A stretch of DNA of 64,000 bases from Zasmidium citrigriseum (taxonomy: Eukaryota; Ascomycota; Dothideomycetes; Mycosphaerellales; Mycosphaerellaceae): contig NHNW01000053.1 of assembly GCA_002786025.1 (NCBI GenBank), positions 248,001-312,000 of the forward strand, in the 5' to 3' direction. Of the stretch, positions 1-11,490 are shown piece by piece. Position numbers and translations under genes: made by a program. Within the stretch, counting starts at the first letter, position 1, and each line of letters starts with the position of its first letter. Under the pieces are notes generated by a model. That model did no database searches and had not been told where the DNA came from. It saw only the letters and a list, made by a program, of their open reading frames with translations.

Positions 1-1092
1 CCAAGACGATTTTCTCTGCCTCCTTGGACCGGGCGCTACTCACAGCATTCCGAATTGGGTACATATCTCTTGCCGTCCGGCTGTAAGGTCTAATGCAACA
101 TCAAACTTGCATCATTGAAGACATTGGCCAACCTTCGACTCTCAAAAGATCACAAGGCATCTCTGCCTTTGGTTCGATCGATGATTCAACGCAGTATGCA
201 TGGAGTCGTCGGAAATATGAGCCTAACATGAGGTCGAGCTGAGGCCTTCTGTAGTCCTTTTCCACTTTCATCGGAGTAAGTGAGTCTTAGAGATTCCGGT
301 GTATAGAACGTCTGGGCCCGGGCCCGCCAACGCACCAATAGCATACAGATCTCAGTATCGTGCTTTCCAAATCGGCATGCGAATGTCTGCGGTCTGCAGA
401 TGCATTCCTCTCCTCGGTCTGATGATGCTGCTTTGAGTTACCTCTGGCTCCCGTCTTTGCCTTTGCCAGTCAGTCAACGACTTCTTTAATCAGATTGGTC
501 TCAAGATGTTTGCGTCGAGCGGCTACTTGTGGGTGCAATGCAGGCAACACTATAGACTATATGGATACCGAGTTATCTTGGTCTTGATCAGCGCCAATTG
601 AATGGATAGCTTTGACTAGATTTTACGGACGGAAGTCACCATTACGACGAAGGACAACAGCCACTTCAGCATGACATCGGACCATCGTCGAGACACTCCA
701 GGATATCATGGATATCCTTCCGGCAGTCTTCAGGATCGATCTCGTTGGCTACGCCTCCACTGACTCTTTAGTTGCACAGGCCACTTGGATTTTGGAAGGT
801 TCCAGCACTCCAGTTTCAGAGACCGACCCTGTACCGACCGCAATGTGTAGACGATGTCCAGCAAGGATGAGGTGTTTGACACCATGGTACTATACGGGTT
901 GTCAAACTTGTAAAAATGTTATTGGTCCGTCACTCGAGTTGGGATGGTTCCCTAGGAAGCTGCAGGAACATCGAGCAATCAAAAGTGATGCATTGATAAA
1001 GAAGATTGGTTGAAGTAATGATGATGTTATACGCCATGGCCATGCTGCTCTAAGATATCTCTCAACAAATACGAAACGCTTTGATGGGCCGA
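1..1092. other. No supported gene
   Basis: About 1.1 kb of ordinary composition with normal CA and TG dinucleotides, so it is not RIP-mutated. The longest plus-strand frame (708-1013, 101 codons) has no recognisable domain, signal peptide or splice context. The last part probably holds the 3' UTR of the minus-strand gene that ends at 1093. I see no RNA gene here. Confidence 0.5.
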
Positions 1093-2366
1093 TTAAGCAT
1101 TATCAACCCTGAAAACGCTTCCATCGCTGTTGCCGCTCCAAGTGTAGCCACAGTTGCCGTTGCCAACAACGTATCCATCGCTGGTCGAGCCGCTGTTGGG
1201 GATCTTCTTGCTGAGGATGAAGTTCGGATGCTGGCTTGGGCTCGAGCATTGTGCGTTCTTGTGGTTGAGCAAGAAGCAGTTCTTGAACTGTGCGCGGAAG
1301 ATGAAAGTCTCGCAGTTGCTGAGCTGCTGGCAGGCAATGCAGCACGAAGTGGCGTCTGAGGCGCCATCGGCGACGATCTGGAAATCAGATGAGACGCCGG
1401 GACCGTTGTTGGCGACGTTGACGGCGTAGTAGCCGACGTTGTTGTTGGTGAAGCCTGGACCGAAGAAGTTGCGATCGTTGCGGCCGTCTGGGTTGCTGCA
1501 GGCAGGCCAGTAGGTTGGGCCAGCGGCGATCTCGGTGGTAGTAGTCTGAGCAGTTGCTGTGTTGGTTTGGGTAGTTGTGGTGGTGGTTTGGACCGTGGAG
1601 GTTGAAGTATCGACCTGTGTCGATGTGACGTCGTCGGGGACGACCGTTGAGGTCTCTGTAAGAGTGGAGACGGATGTAATCCTCTTGGTAGTGACCACGA
1701 TGACCGAAGTAGACTTGGGAAGAGTCGTATATGCGGTCTTGGTGCTGGTGACCTGCTTGGCCTTCGTGCAGACGACCTTGATGGGATATGCGCTCGCCAG
1801 CAGCTTCTGCACGCCTGCTTTGCCGGTGGAGACAGCTCTTGCCTCGACGCCCGCATGTGGGTGAGCCATAGCACGCTTCTTCTGGTAGTTGCTGTTGTTG
1901 AGCGTGTCCCAGATGTTGCGGAAGCCTGAAGATGCCGCAGAGAACGTTGTCGAGGTCGACGTCTCCGTGTTTGTGTTTGTCGACGTTGTTGTGATGGTGC
2001 TCGTTGCTTCCTATTGACATGTCAGTAGATGCTCAAGGACTGGCATGCATTCTTGAGGCTTACCATTGTCTGGACTTCGAAAGAAGTCGTTGTAATTGTT
2101 GCAACGTCCGTGATCGTGGGCAATGTAGTAGTGTCGGTGGCGGTTGCGAAGTAAGTGCTGGTGTAGACAGTGCCCTTGTAGACGGTGGTCGTTGACTGCT
2201 TAGCCAGGAGCTGGGTTGTGTACACAATGTTTGTGCTCGTCACTGTTTGGGTGGGGACAATCTTGAGAGAGACTGTTCCCATCGATGTCTGGCAAGACAT
2301 ATCTTGAGCAGTCGCCAAGGAGGAGAGAAGGGGCAGCAGAGCCGCCATGGAGAAAGTGTTCTTCAT
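1093..2366 (-). CDS. Secreted Thr/Ser-rich protein with Cys-containing apple-like C-terminus
   Basis: Two exons, 2366-2064 and 2010-1093, separated by a 53-nt intron (GTAAGC donor, CAATAG acceptor, phase 0), give 406 residues. The start begins a clear signal peptide (MKNTFSMAALLPLLSSLATA). Residues 22 to about 260 are Thr/Ser/Val-rich and probably O-glycosylated. A KKR site at residues 145-147 could be cut by Kex2. The last 145 residues carry paired cysteines (CCIAC, NCETF, NCFLLN, NGNCGY), reminiscent of a PAN/apple-type fold. It is likely an extracellular or wall-associated protein, possibly a carbohydrate or protein binder; the exact family is not recognised. It shares this layout (secretion, mucin-like stretch, Cys-rich end) with the larger protein at 7801-10685. 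The mariner-type element TE1 begins about 380 bp upstream of its start. Confidence 0.8.
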
Positions 2367-2742
2367 GGTGGAGGTGTGTGAAAGATCAAAGGCAGGAGGC
2401 GGTGGGTATGCGATGAGATGAGTTGTTGGTGGAGTGATGATGGCTTTTGGTATGCAGGAAGACACCGATATATACTTACAGCTGGGAGGCCCTGGCCCGT
2501 GAGGATGTTGTCTCTTCAGTATGCCTCGCGAACCATTCGACTTTGGCGAGAACGTGCAGAGACTTCGTGCCTCGTCAAGCCTCACACCAGAAGGAGGCAT
2601 CTGGCGCATGTTGCAATAGTCTATGCACCACGTGGAGCAGGGAACTAGTGCGAGTAGAGTGGATCTCAGCCAGCCACAGCCGGGCAGGCCTAGCCCTCCG
2701 TTGTGATCTTCGGGGTTTCCGATCTCGGCAACGTTCTCAGAC
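2367..2742. other. Upstream region of the 1093-2366 gene, up to TE1
   Basis: Ordinary-composition sequence between the start codon at 2366 and the TA target site of TE1. It must hold the promoter and 5' UTR of the minus-strand gene. CT-rich blocks and a TATATA stretch at about 2470 (reverse strand) are compatible with that. No gene is supported. Confidence 0.45.
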
Positions 2743-2744
2743 TA

Positions 2745-2775
2745 CTGCTGTGGCGGTTCCACCTGTCAGGTAGGC
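2745..2775 (+). repeat. TE1 left terminal inverted repeat
   Basis: Pairs with 5954-5984 on the other strand. The core GCGGTTCCACCTGTCAGGTA matches GCGGTTTCACCTGTTAGGTA; the differences are transitions explained by RIP in the right copy. A TA lies immediately outside. Confidence 0.85.
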
Positions 2776-3359
2776 TCTCAACGGCGGCAACGGTGACGTT
2801 TCAGGGGGATAGGAGGCTCCACTCACCTTTCTTTTGCTATGACCGCCCTCTTCTTCCCCTAGCTTAATACCACCTTCTTGCTTTCGTTGTTACTACTCTT
2901 GTTGTCGCTCGTTATAGGCCTAAGTTCGATTCCCTTTGTAATCCTTGTGTTATATTATTAAATCCACGCTCTTTCAACGTAATAGTAGCTTAACTACGTG
3001 CTTCTTACCGCAATAACAAAGGAAAGAGTCTAGTTAAGTACTAAGGCGGTACTACTCGCTTACTAGAAGATCCGATTAGCCTACTAAATCGGAAGAAGTA
3101 GCGGCCGGCGGTAGTTAATAGGCGTATATCCGTTCGCTTCTTAATAGGCTCTACTACGGGCGCTACTAATCTCGGTACTAGTCCGGTAACTATCGTTTAC
3201 AATCTACTAGCTCTAAAGGAGCTTCGATATAGCGGCCGCTAGACGTTATATCTCGGTAGTAAAGAGGTAAAGATAAAGTAGGTTAAGTCTACCGAGAGTA
3301 GTAAGTTAGCGGCTCGTTAGCTTCTCGAGTAGGCCTACCTAGCTACTAAAGTCTAACCT

Positions 3360-4400
3360 AAGCCGCTAGAGGTATATCGGACTACGATTGTCGCCTCTTT
3401 TAATAGTACTAAGAAGGACTAGAAGTAGATATAAGATATAGAGTCTAACGACGATTATAACGTAGCTATAGCCGTCGTTCGCTCGTAGATCGACGAAGGA
3501 AGGAAGGGTATCTATATCGACGTCGATTCGTATAGCAAAATTAAGCCTACTACTACCTCTTCTTCTTTATAAGGCCTACGCCTATCTATACTACTAGCTA
3601 TTAGCCGTAATCTAATAGAGCGTTAGCTTAACGCTACTTAACCTATAATCGCGGAAGCTCGAGCTAGCGGTAACTAGTCGATCGATCTAAAGGCAAAGTA
3701 GCTATATAACAATAGAGGGTGTCTTAACTCGTAGAAGGCCGGCGGAGGGGCGTATTAGTATCCGAAGCTTAACGTTATAGAGTAGTACCTACCTATTACT
3801 TCGTTAGTTATAAATCTTTAGTATAAGCTTATTAAAGAGGGTACAATTAGCGTAGACGATAAGCCTACTAGAGAGATAGTTAACGCCTTATATAGAGCCG
3901 CTAGAGCCGCTAAGTTAAGCGATAGGAAGCCTAGAAGTAGTACTACCGCCGTAGGCCCGTCTACGCCTTCGAAGACGTCTAAGTTAGGTATTATTATTAG
4001 CCTACTTTAGATATTCTTCGGAGAGCGACTTAGCTACGAGATCGCCGCCGCCGTAGCTCTAGGTGTAATTAAGGGCACCTCTCGTAAGGCCTAACCTCCT
4101 CTTAAAGATAGTCCGCTCGAGATTACCGCTAGATATAATATAGTATCGACGTTTTAGAAGTTCTTCGATTACTACGCTATCTAGCCCGAATACGATACCC
4201 CGAGCTAGTAGAAGGTACTAGAGATAATTTAGAAGCGACTAGACGAGGAAGGGTATACCCTAAAGGCGTTTACGAAGGTTAACGAGTAGTAGTAGCACTT
4301 AATAGGGTTGTTAGAAGGATTTAGATTAAGGTTAAGAGAAACGGTAAGGGAGTTTCTATATTAGCTAACTATCGACGAGCTAGAAGCGCTCGGGAGTAAG
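3360..4400 (+). pseudogene. Unrecognised RIP-killed coding frame inside TE1
   Basis: One plus-strand frame (codons starting at positions divisible by 3) reads coherently for about 340 codons. It is broken only by TAA and TAG at sites where CAA, CAG or TGG are expected. Legible stretches include PLEVYRTTIVASFNSTKKD, GRKGIYIDVDSYSKIKP, EIVNALYRAARAAKLSDRK and EEGYTLKAFTKVNE. No transposase, reverse transcriptase or zinc-finger motif is recognised. It converges with the mariner transposase. It could be a passenger gene of TE1 or the remnant of a second, nested element; no internal inverted ends were found to settle this. Both ends are approximate. Confidence 0.55.
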
Positions 4401-4699
4401 GAGTAAAGCTAATAGAGCTAGCTAACTTTAAAAATTAATTTCTCGATAACTACTACTTAGATTTTAATAATTTTTTATTAAGGAGCTAGAGCGTATTAAG
4501 TTGTATTATAGTTTTTAATATTATTAAAATATATTCGGTACTCGTAGAGAAACAATTTTTAAGGCTTAGATAGTAATATTAGCTTTACTTATATTGTACG
4601 CTAAGCTAATATTACGTTACGCGGCACTTCCCGCTCGAGTCTATAGTAACCTTAGCTACTCCTTCTACTACTTCTTATCCTCTTATTCTTTATTAAACT

Positions 4700-5850
4700 A
4701 CCTATTATATACTATCTTATCGATATTAGCTTACTTATCGAGCTAGTCTACCTCTATAGGATCTATATCTAAGCTCTAGGCGGCGCTAGTAGTATATACG
4801 AGCGAATCTCGGTCTACTAGTAGGTCGATACCTCGGATATTATATCTACTATTTTTAAATAACGCTACCGCCTTTACGCCCCTATACTTCTTAAGGTACT
4901 AAAGAAGGTAGTCTTAGAAGCTCTTAAACCTTACTAGCTCGGCGATATTCTTCTTAACCGCCTACTTTAATAGATTAAATAATTGCTCGATTAGATTTAA
5001 GTCTAGTAAGTAGGGCGGTAGGTACTTAAGCTAATACCTAGCCGCTAATATTAACTAACGTACCTCTAGGCCGTAGTATATAGACGTATTGTCTATTACG
5101 AAGATTATCCTCTATCCTTCGACGTACGGCAAGACCTATTCGCGTAGCTATAAGATAAATATCTCCTTAGTAATCGACTCTTAATAGACTATTATATAGG
5201 GTAGATATCTATCGATAGTAAGGGTAGGTAAGATAGACTACCTTATCTTACGCTTCGTATACTAGAAGTTATTACAATCTATACCCCTTAGACTCTAACT
5301 ATACTTTCTCTAGCTAGTTTTCTAATTATAGGCCGTCTTATCGATAAATACTAACTTATTAACTAGCTACCGCTACGCCTTCGTTACCTATAGCGCTCGA
5401 AGGAGTAGATTACGCTCCTTAGCTATTCTACGAGCTGCCTTACGCGTCTAGCCCCTTCGCTTTAAGATATCGCCTATTATATATAGACGAATTAATATAT
5501 TAAACTCGTTAGCTAAGGCAAATATTATTTCTTCGAAGAAGGCGTTAGGTCGCTCGCCGAGGTACTATAAGAGCTAGTCTTCTTAATCTTAAGTAAGTAT
5601 ACGTTACTAGCCGCTCTTCGTAAGCGACGGTAGATATACCTAGCTATATAACTCGAAGTTACTACGAAGACGTACTATTATATACTCGCTAATACTAGTT
5701 AGGCGTTAGATATCGATATACGGCCGGCTATTATTAAGATAGTCTTTAATAAGGTTTGTAACTTACTAAGGAAGTCGTTTACTAGGCATATTAACGGTAG
5801 TAAGCTAATAACGAGCGTAGAGCGATATTAACGACTATATAGCGACAAGA
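4700..5850 (-). pseudogene. RIP-killed Tc1/mariner DDE transposase
   Basis: Minus-strand frame with all three catalytic blocks of the Tc1/mariner DDE superfamily. The first is LVFIDKTA at about 5355-5332 (family form DES/DEA). The second is IFVIDNTSIYYG with its Asp codon at 5093. The third is LKYLPPYLLDLNLIEQ with its Glu codon at 4988 (usual form SPDLNPIE). Exactly 34 residues separate the second Asp from the Glu, the DD34E spacing of Tc1-like elements. Stops are TAA and TAG only, so the frame was inactivated by RIP rather than by insertions or deletions in the stretch read. The N-terminal DNA-binding part (about 5400-5850) is too degraded to call. Confidence 0.85.
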
Positions 5851-5953
5851 GCACCTTAAATACTACCCTAGGGAAGCAAGAGATAGATTATATAAGAAAT
5901 GCGGTGTAAAGTACTCTAGCGTGCCTAGAAGCGTAGCGAGCCGCTAGCGAATC

Positions 5954-5984
5954 GGCTACCTAACAGGTGAAACCGCTATAGTAG
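5954..5984 (-). repeat. TE1 right terminal inverted repeat
   Basis: Reverse-complement partner of 2745-2775. It is more RIP-mutated than the left copy (CA to TA in several places). A TA lies just outside at 5985-5986. Confidence 0.85.
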
Positions 5985-5986
5985 TA

Positions 5987-7800
5987 TTCCGGAAGGCGCG
6001 CTAGTAATGCATCCCAATAAGGTTTCTTAGTGTTACTGCCGAGATGCAGTAGGGGAATAGACAGACCTAAGCAATATCACCATTGCCTAACGTCCACGTC
6101 GCTGAAACTGCGTGACGATTCGAGTCCGAGGGAAATTCCGCCCTCGGAAGCATGAATCTGTAGGATTGAGCTCCTGGAAACCTTCACAGGCCGAGCTCTT
6201 CCACCAGTACTTCCGGGCTCTAGATGGATGATGCTGAGATATCCTGAGTACAACGCCCGGTACAGGACGCACCAAACGTTGCCGAGTGTCGCAGCGAGAG
6301 AGTCCTGGAGCGGTTTAGCGATTGATCCACGTGAGTTCCGTTCTAGATGCTGCCAAGCAAAGGAGTGTGGTCCGCGACATGAGCTAAGCTCACTCCAGGC
6401 TGCTTTCGGAAGGCTGCCGGAGAATTTTCGTTCCAGCTTCCTCCGTGATTGGCTCATCTTACGCCATGCTAGATTTAGCTCACGATCGGAAGAACCTTAA
6501 GACGACTTCACACTAGCTCTAACTACACGCTAAAGATGGCGCAAGGAGCGTGACTTTCTTCAAGCGACTGCCTGTCATCCATTCTGGACGCCTCCGCCTC
6601 CTCTCCTCGCCAACGAGCCTTGAGCATGTTTCAACACCATGCCACTGCATGCCGGAAACGCCTATGGGAGCCGGATGAGCGATGACTTCGGCTCGCTTCT
6701 ACGCTCCCCGAGATGAAGAACCAGCGATTTTGGCAAGCAGGCAATTCTCGCCGACGAGCGAGAAAAATTACCCAGTGTATCAGAGCACTCACTGATGCCA
6801 GGTCTACCATTCTCTGGGTGGACCTCGCCTTCCCGTGGATAAGAATCTCCCTAACTACTTGGCGCAGCTCGCATGGGAGTCTCAAGCTGGCGAAGCAGAC
6901 TCTTTCACCACTGCCGATGTGGAATTTTTGCTCGCATCGCCCAACTCCCATGGCGCTCGCCAGATGTCTCCCCAAAGTCCGGATCCAGTCAAGCTCGGGC
7001 TGCTTACAGCTTGCAAAATCCAGAATCCACAACCTAGGGGGACTAGCGGCCAATTGCAAAGCTCGACGCCCGCTGCACGCGCTAGGGGCTTGACCTACAC
7101 AAGGAAGGCGTGCAGAACACCTATTGTTATGGTTTTCTCCAGAGTACGCTAAGGCCATTGCCCGTTAGCGTCCGACTTAGTGTGACCATCAGTCTGGACT
7201 TCTTCGAACTTGCAGAACGCATCTACTGCACCTCCCGGTAAGCCACATCTGAGCGCCTCTCGCTTGTCCCTTGATCTGACTTGGCTATAGACTCTGTCTC
7301 AGCTGCGCCAGAAGCTGCGGGTAGCTCTGGCCTTACGCCACGTGCTGAGTCTTCTTAATGCCAAGTCTCTCCACGTGGCCCACCTGACTCCGCCTTCGCG
7401 CACACCGAACGTCCGTTGACTGGAAACGAGACAGCCAGAGCCATGTGGCTGCCTCGTGCGTCTCGAAGAGTCCGTAATGGAAAGAGGCTGGCTGACTCCG
7501 TAGTCTTGCGGTCGAACCACTAACACACTCTGGACCGAGAGGGCAGACAACTTGTTGAGAAGTCTGGTCGCTAAAAGCAGTGTAAGGTATCACTTGCGAA
7601 GACTTCATATCGATCACTTTTCCTCTCCGTGGAGCTACCCATCTTCGACCATCACCTTCTTCTCTCTTACCTTCAAGGTCACACTCTTCTGGTGTACGAT
7701 GCTCTGACTGAGTATCCTTTAACAATCATCCTGCCCTCCCTCTGGCTTGGAAGCACTTTTACACCCAGTCGCTCCATCCTATCCAAGAAGGCCAGCAATC
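5987..7800. other. 1.8 kb without a supported gene
   Basis: Ordinary composition resumes right after TE1. Frames of up to 175 codons occur (for example 7158-6631 minus) but show no domain, signal peptide or plausible splice partner, and overlapping frames on both strands are equally long. The last few hundred bases should contain the promoter and 5' UTR of the gene at 7801; CT-rich tracts at 7660-7790 fit that. I see nothing else. Confidence 0.45.
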
Positions 7801-10685
7801 ATGGGCTTGAAGTCGCTGGCTTTTGCAGCCTTGCTGCTCTTCAGCGAGTCCTATGCCGCTCCGCACCCAGGAAACCCCAACGCCAGTGCACGCATCACGA
7901 AGCGACAGGACACAGGCTCCAGTACCAGTTCCGGCTCAAGCTCAAGCTCAAGCTCCGGTTCTACAGCGAACGCAAGCGGCTCCAACGACACGGCAATCCT
8001 CGAACCCATCGTCCCTCCTGATGTCAATCAGGATGCGCTCTCGACACTACTTGGCGGAACGAATTTGACCCTCGCATGGGCAGGTTCGCCCAACAGCACC
8101 GCAGGCCCGAGCAGAAAGCTCAAGCGAGACGAAGGAGTATTGTCTCAGGCGAGCCTGACCTTCAAGTACCCTACCGTCGCTTTAGACCACTCGAACTTTG
8201 TCACTGGAGTCGCATGTTCAGGCAATGTTCTCACTGGCATTTTGACCGACCAAGCCTACTCGTACGCGAAGTCCAAGTGGCCAAGCCTCAAAGACATGGT
8301 CTTTGTCACATCTGTCGATGGCTGCGGCCTGGATAACGCCAACGACTTCTTTCACGCCACCTCAGTCACTTTCACCGACAGCAGCAAGAGCTTCTCTGCC
8401 ACTGGAACTTCAGCTGGACCAAAAGATGTTGCTTCATACATGGTACTTACATGGGGAGCCGTCGGCGCCGCTAAGGTGAAGCGTGCTTCCGACAAACAAG
8501 ACGTAAGTGCATCACTTGCCCACACCATTGGCATCCCTCACTAGCTCTTACTGACAATCTGCTTCCCTTTTGATAGTTGTTCGAGCCTCACCCATCGCAC
8601 AAGCGTGGTACGCACGAGCTTAGCCTCAGCGTACCGTTCAGAGCCTACGCACACGAGATCTTCGGCAGTGATCCCGATGCACCATGGGAGCATGCCTGGA
8701 AAGTCGGCGAGATCAGCAAGGGCGAAGGCGAAGAAGACGACTCATGGGAAAAGGGCGAGGTTGCCTCAGACAGCGGCCATCACAAACGTGCCACTAACGA
8801 GACTGGGCTTTCTCTGTATCAGCGAGACCTCGCCGAGCGCGAGCTCTCCTATGGCATGGCCCTTTATTGCGTCGACTGTGGTTTTGAAGGACAAGCCGGT
8901 CTCTATGGACGACTCGAGACTGATTTTCTCAGTATTGTCGGTCTGGGAGCTGGCTTCCGCATGGACTTCAGTTTCGGCATCTACCTCGGACTCGTCGCCT
9001 ACGTTAAATACGAGAAGGAATGGCCCAAGAAGATTGTCCATAAGAACCTCGCCGGATGGGAAATTCCCTTGATCATCAGCGTTGGCCCGTTCATTGACGT
9101 GTCCCTGGTGCCATCGTTCGAGGTCGAAGCCTCAGGATCTTTGCTCATCGGTGCTGGAATCGAATGGAACGACGTTGACATCTACCTGGATTTCCTGCAC
9201 CCCATTGACCGCAGCTACGCACACAACCTGGTGCCAGCGTTCGTCCATAGGATCGAGGCTGCAGGAGAGCTGAAGGTTGAGGCTAAACTAGCTCTGCCCG
9301 TCAAGCTGGGCCTCGAAGTCAAGATTTTGTCAGAACTCTTCATTGACGATTGGATCTTCAACGCCGAAGCTGCTATTGTGGAAGAGCCTGCTGTCGTCGC
9401 TGAAGGCAAGTTCGAAGTCTCGGCGGAAGTCAATGACGACGGTGAAATCGAGTACGACATCAACGGCGGCTGCTATGGTGTCGCCTGGGATATTCACTTT
9501 GAAAACGAGATCAACTTTGAGGCAAAGGCGGACTTCTTTGGCCTTGGAGACGGCGGCACTTGGCCACTCTATTCCTACGAAAGCGACCCGTTCGCTGAAG
9601 GTTGCATCGGCTACGTTGATGATGGCACCGATGACAACGGTGACGACCCAGAGGGCACTGGAGACGCCACAGGACTAGGTGGCAATGGTCTCAACAGCGC
9701 TGGCAATGGTCTTGCTGGCAGCGCCAATAAAAACGACGACGACAGCGATGGAAGCGTTGCACTCATGAAGGCGATGAGGGCCGGCAAAGTCATTGACAGC
9801 TCCAGCTCCAGCAGCTCATCGACATCGAGCAGCAGTAGCAGCTCCAGCTCGAGCACCAGCAAAACGACCTCCCCGGTGCAAGCGGCGGCACAAACAACCA
9901 GCTCAAGCACCTCCAAGACGTCGACGACAAGCACGAGCACTTCCACGACTTCTTCCAAGTCGTCGACAACATCATCTTCATCATCAACAAGCACGAGCAC
10001 CTCCAAATCGTCCACAACAACATCCTCATCCACCTCAACCTCTTCCAGCAAGAGTACCACATCGACGTCTCCTGTCCAAGCACAGCAGACCACGAGCAAG
10101 ACCACCTCAACCACCTCGTCTTCCTCAAGCACATCGAAATCCACCAGCACGACACCAACGACTACCAGCAAATCGTCGACAACATCAAGCTCAAGCTCGA
10201 CAAAGTCTACAAGCACAACGTCGCCCGTTCAAGCACAGCAAACTACGAGCAAGACTTCAACAACATCAAGCACCAGCTCCACCAAGAGCACCAGCACAAC
10301 GAGCACAACAAGCAAGCCAACGACGACATCGACAAGCACCTCCACGAAGACGACCAGCACTACACCAACCTGCACTGCCTCCCAGTCCGCTGTGGCCAAA
10401 ACCCCAGCCCCAACCGGAATCTCATGCAAGTCAATCGTCAAGACAGCGAGCGTCGCCACCTCGATGAACCAGGGCGCCGCAACGACCGTCAACACCGCCG
10501 ATCTCTGCGCTACCAACTGTCTGAAGGACGCCAAGTGTCTGAGCTTCAGTTACAATGACTCGAACAAGTCTTGTCAGCTTTACAACAAGGCAGTGAAGGA
10601 CCTAGGCACGACGACGAAGAGCGGCGCACCAACGCTGACGTTCTATGATCGGGATTGCTATGCGTATAACACTTGTGGGAAATAG
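7801..10685 (+). CDS. Large secreted mucin-like protein with conserved beta-rich core and apple-like C-terminus
   Basis: Exons 7801-8502 and 8577-10685, with a 74-nt intron (GTAAGT donor, TGATAG acceptor, phase 0), encode 936 residues. The chosen ATG begins a signal peptide (MGLKSLAFAALLLFSESYA). Kex2-type KR sites follow (TKRQD, LKRDE, HKRAT). The middle, about residues 70-610, resembles the uncharacterised beta-rich regions of fungal surface proteins. Residues about 641-832 are nearly pure Ser/Thr/Lys with three spaced SPVQA motifs (near 9871, 10069 and 10222), marking an internal repeat. The last 100 residues hold six cysteines (CTAS, CKS, LCATNCL, KCLSF, SCQLYN, DCYAYNTC) in an apple/PAN-like arrangement. 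It probably acts in the wall or at the cell surface; function is unknown. No GPI signal is visible at the C-terminus. Confidence 0.85.
9799..10372 (+). repeat. Ser/Thr-coding low-complexity repeat
   Basis: Imperfect AGC/ACC/TCG codon repeats inside the 7801-10685 gene, with a longer period marked by three SPVQA-coding segments. The reverse strand stays open here purely because of composition and gives misleading long Val/Asp-rich frames. Confidence 0.8.
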
Positions 10686-11490
10686 AGCATGATGAGATGA
10701 AAATTGTCTGCATTAGCGAGTTACCTAGATTTACGTATTTGAATGATGCATTTGAATTATGATCGTCGTGTCGCTTGTTCAGTGTCAATGCCAGTATACT
10801 GGAAATATCTGTTGTTGCGATCAGACATTTGAACATTCCGTGCCCTACCGAGGTCCCTAAAGCGAAAGCGTCGAAGCCAAGAGCTTGGGCTTCGAAGTCA
10901 CATGAAGCTTGGCATTCAAATGAATGTTTGTCCGTTGGCCGGCGACACTTTGTATACGCACAGTTTTTGAAGGGTACAGCACCGGAAAATGAGTTCAAAG
11001 TGTGCATGCGACTATGGGTCGCAAATTATAGACATCCTCCCTATTCTACTTCACTTCCTTCTAGTCCCACCCTTCCATAGAAAAGCCTCAAAAGCGATTA
11101 GGTCAAGGTATAACAGTTTCACAAGTCGGCAGATGTGGATGCGCCTACTCCTTTAGCAAGTGAAGGATCTCACCTCCTCCAAAGTGTGCAATCATAGCCG
11201 TACAGAGCGGCGATCATGTCGACTCGCATTAGGGCTCACAAAAGCGAACGCGAAAGCAATGCAAACTTCTTGCAATAGCACCGCATGTAGCTAGAGCCAT
11301 CATAGCATCTCGTGAGCAACTCCATTTCTGGTAATCTGCCCGCTCGGTGACGGGAGCAACTTGTGCCTTTATGCCATTGCTTCAGTCCACCAGTTGAAGA
11401 CTCGACATTTAAGAGACTGTCAAGTCCACTGTGTGCAGTATTGCTGGTGCTTCCATTCGGCTTCTCGTATAGATCGAAAGGATAAATACG
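10686..11490. other. Intergenic, no gene seen
   Basis: About 0.8 kb between the mucin-like gene and the lipase gene, which run in the same direction. It should hold the 3' UTR of the former and the promoter of the latter. A CTATTC/CTTCC-rich stretch lies at about 11040-11075. Short frames on both strands have no recognisable content. Confidence 0.45.

Larger units (their letters stand above)
2745..5984. mobile_element. TE1: RIP-degraded Tc1/mariner-type DNA transposon
   Basis: A 3.24-kb block nearly devoid of CA and TG but rich in TA and CG, the signature of repeat-induced point mutation. It is bounded by inverted repeats of about 33 bp. The left end starts CTGCTGTGGCGGTT and the right end, reverse complemented, starts CTACTATAGCGGTT; almost all differences are G/A or C/T transitions. 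A TA dinucleotide abuts each end (2743-2744 and 5985-5986), the target duplication typical of Tc1/mariner elements. Inside are a minus-strand DDE transposase (about 4700-5850) and an unrelated plus-strand frame (about 3360-4400). Both are interrupted only by TAA and TAG, as expected when CAA, CAG and TGG are hit by RIP. The first 100 bp of the left end is little mutated. Confidence 0.85.

Noticed and set aside
708..1013. 101-codon plus-strand frame
   Set aside because: No recognisable content and no supporting neighbours.
2915..2960. tRNA B-box-like GTTCGATTCC
   Set aside because: No matching A box, cloverleaf or CCA-side acceptor stem could be drawn; it lies inside TE1.
6631..7158. 175-codon minus-strand frame as a gene
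   Set aside because: No domain, signal or splice context, and equally long overlapping frames occur on the other strand.
9611..10216. Long Val/Leu/Asp-rich frame on the minus strand
   Set aside because: It is the complement of the Ser/Thr codon repeat of the secreted protein; composition alone keeps it open.
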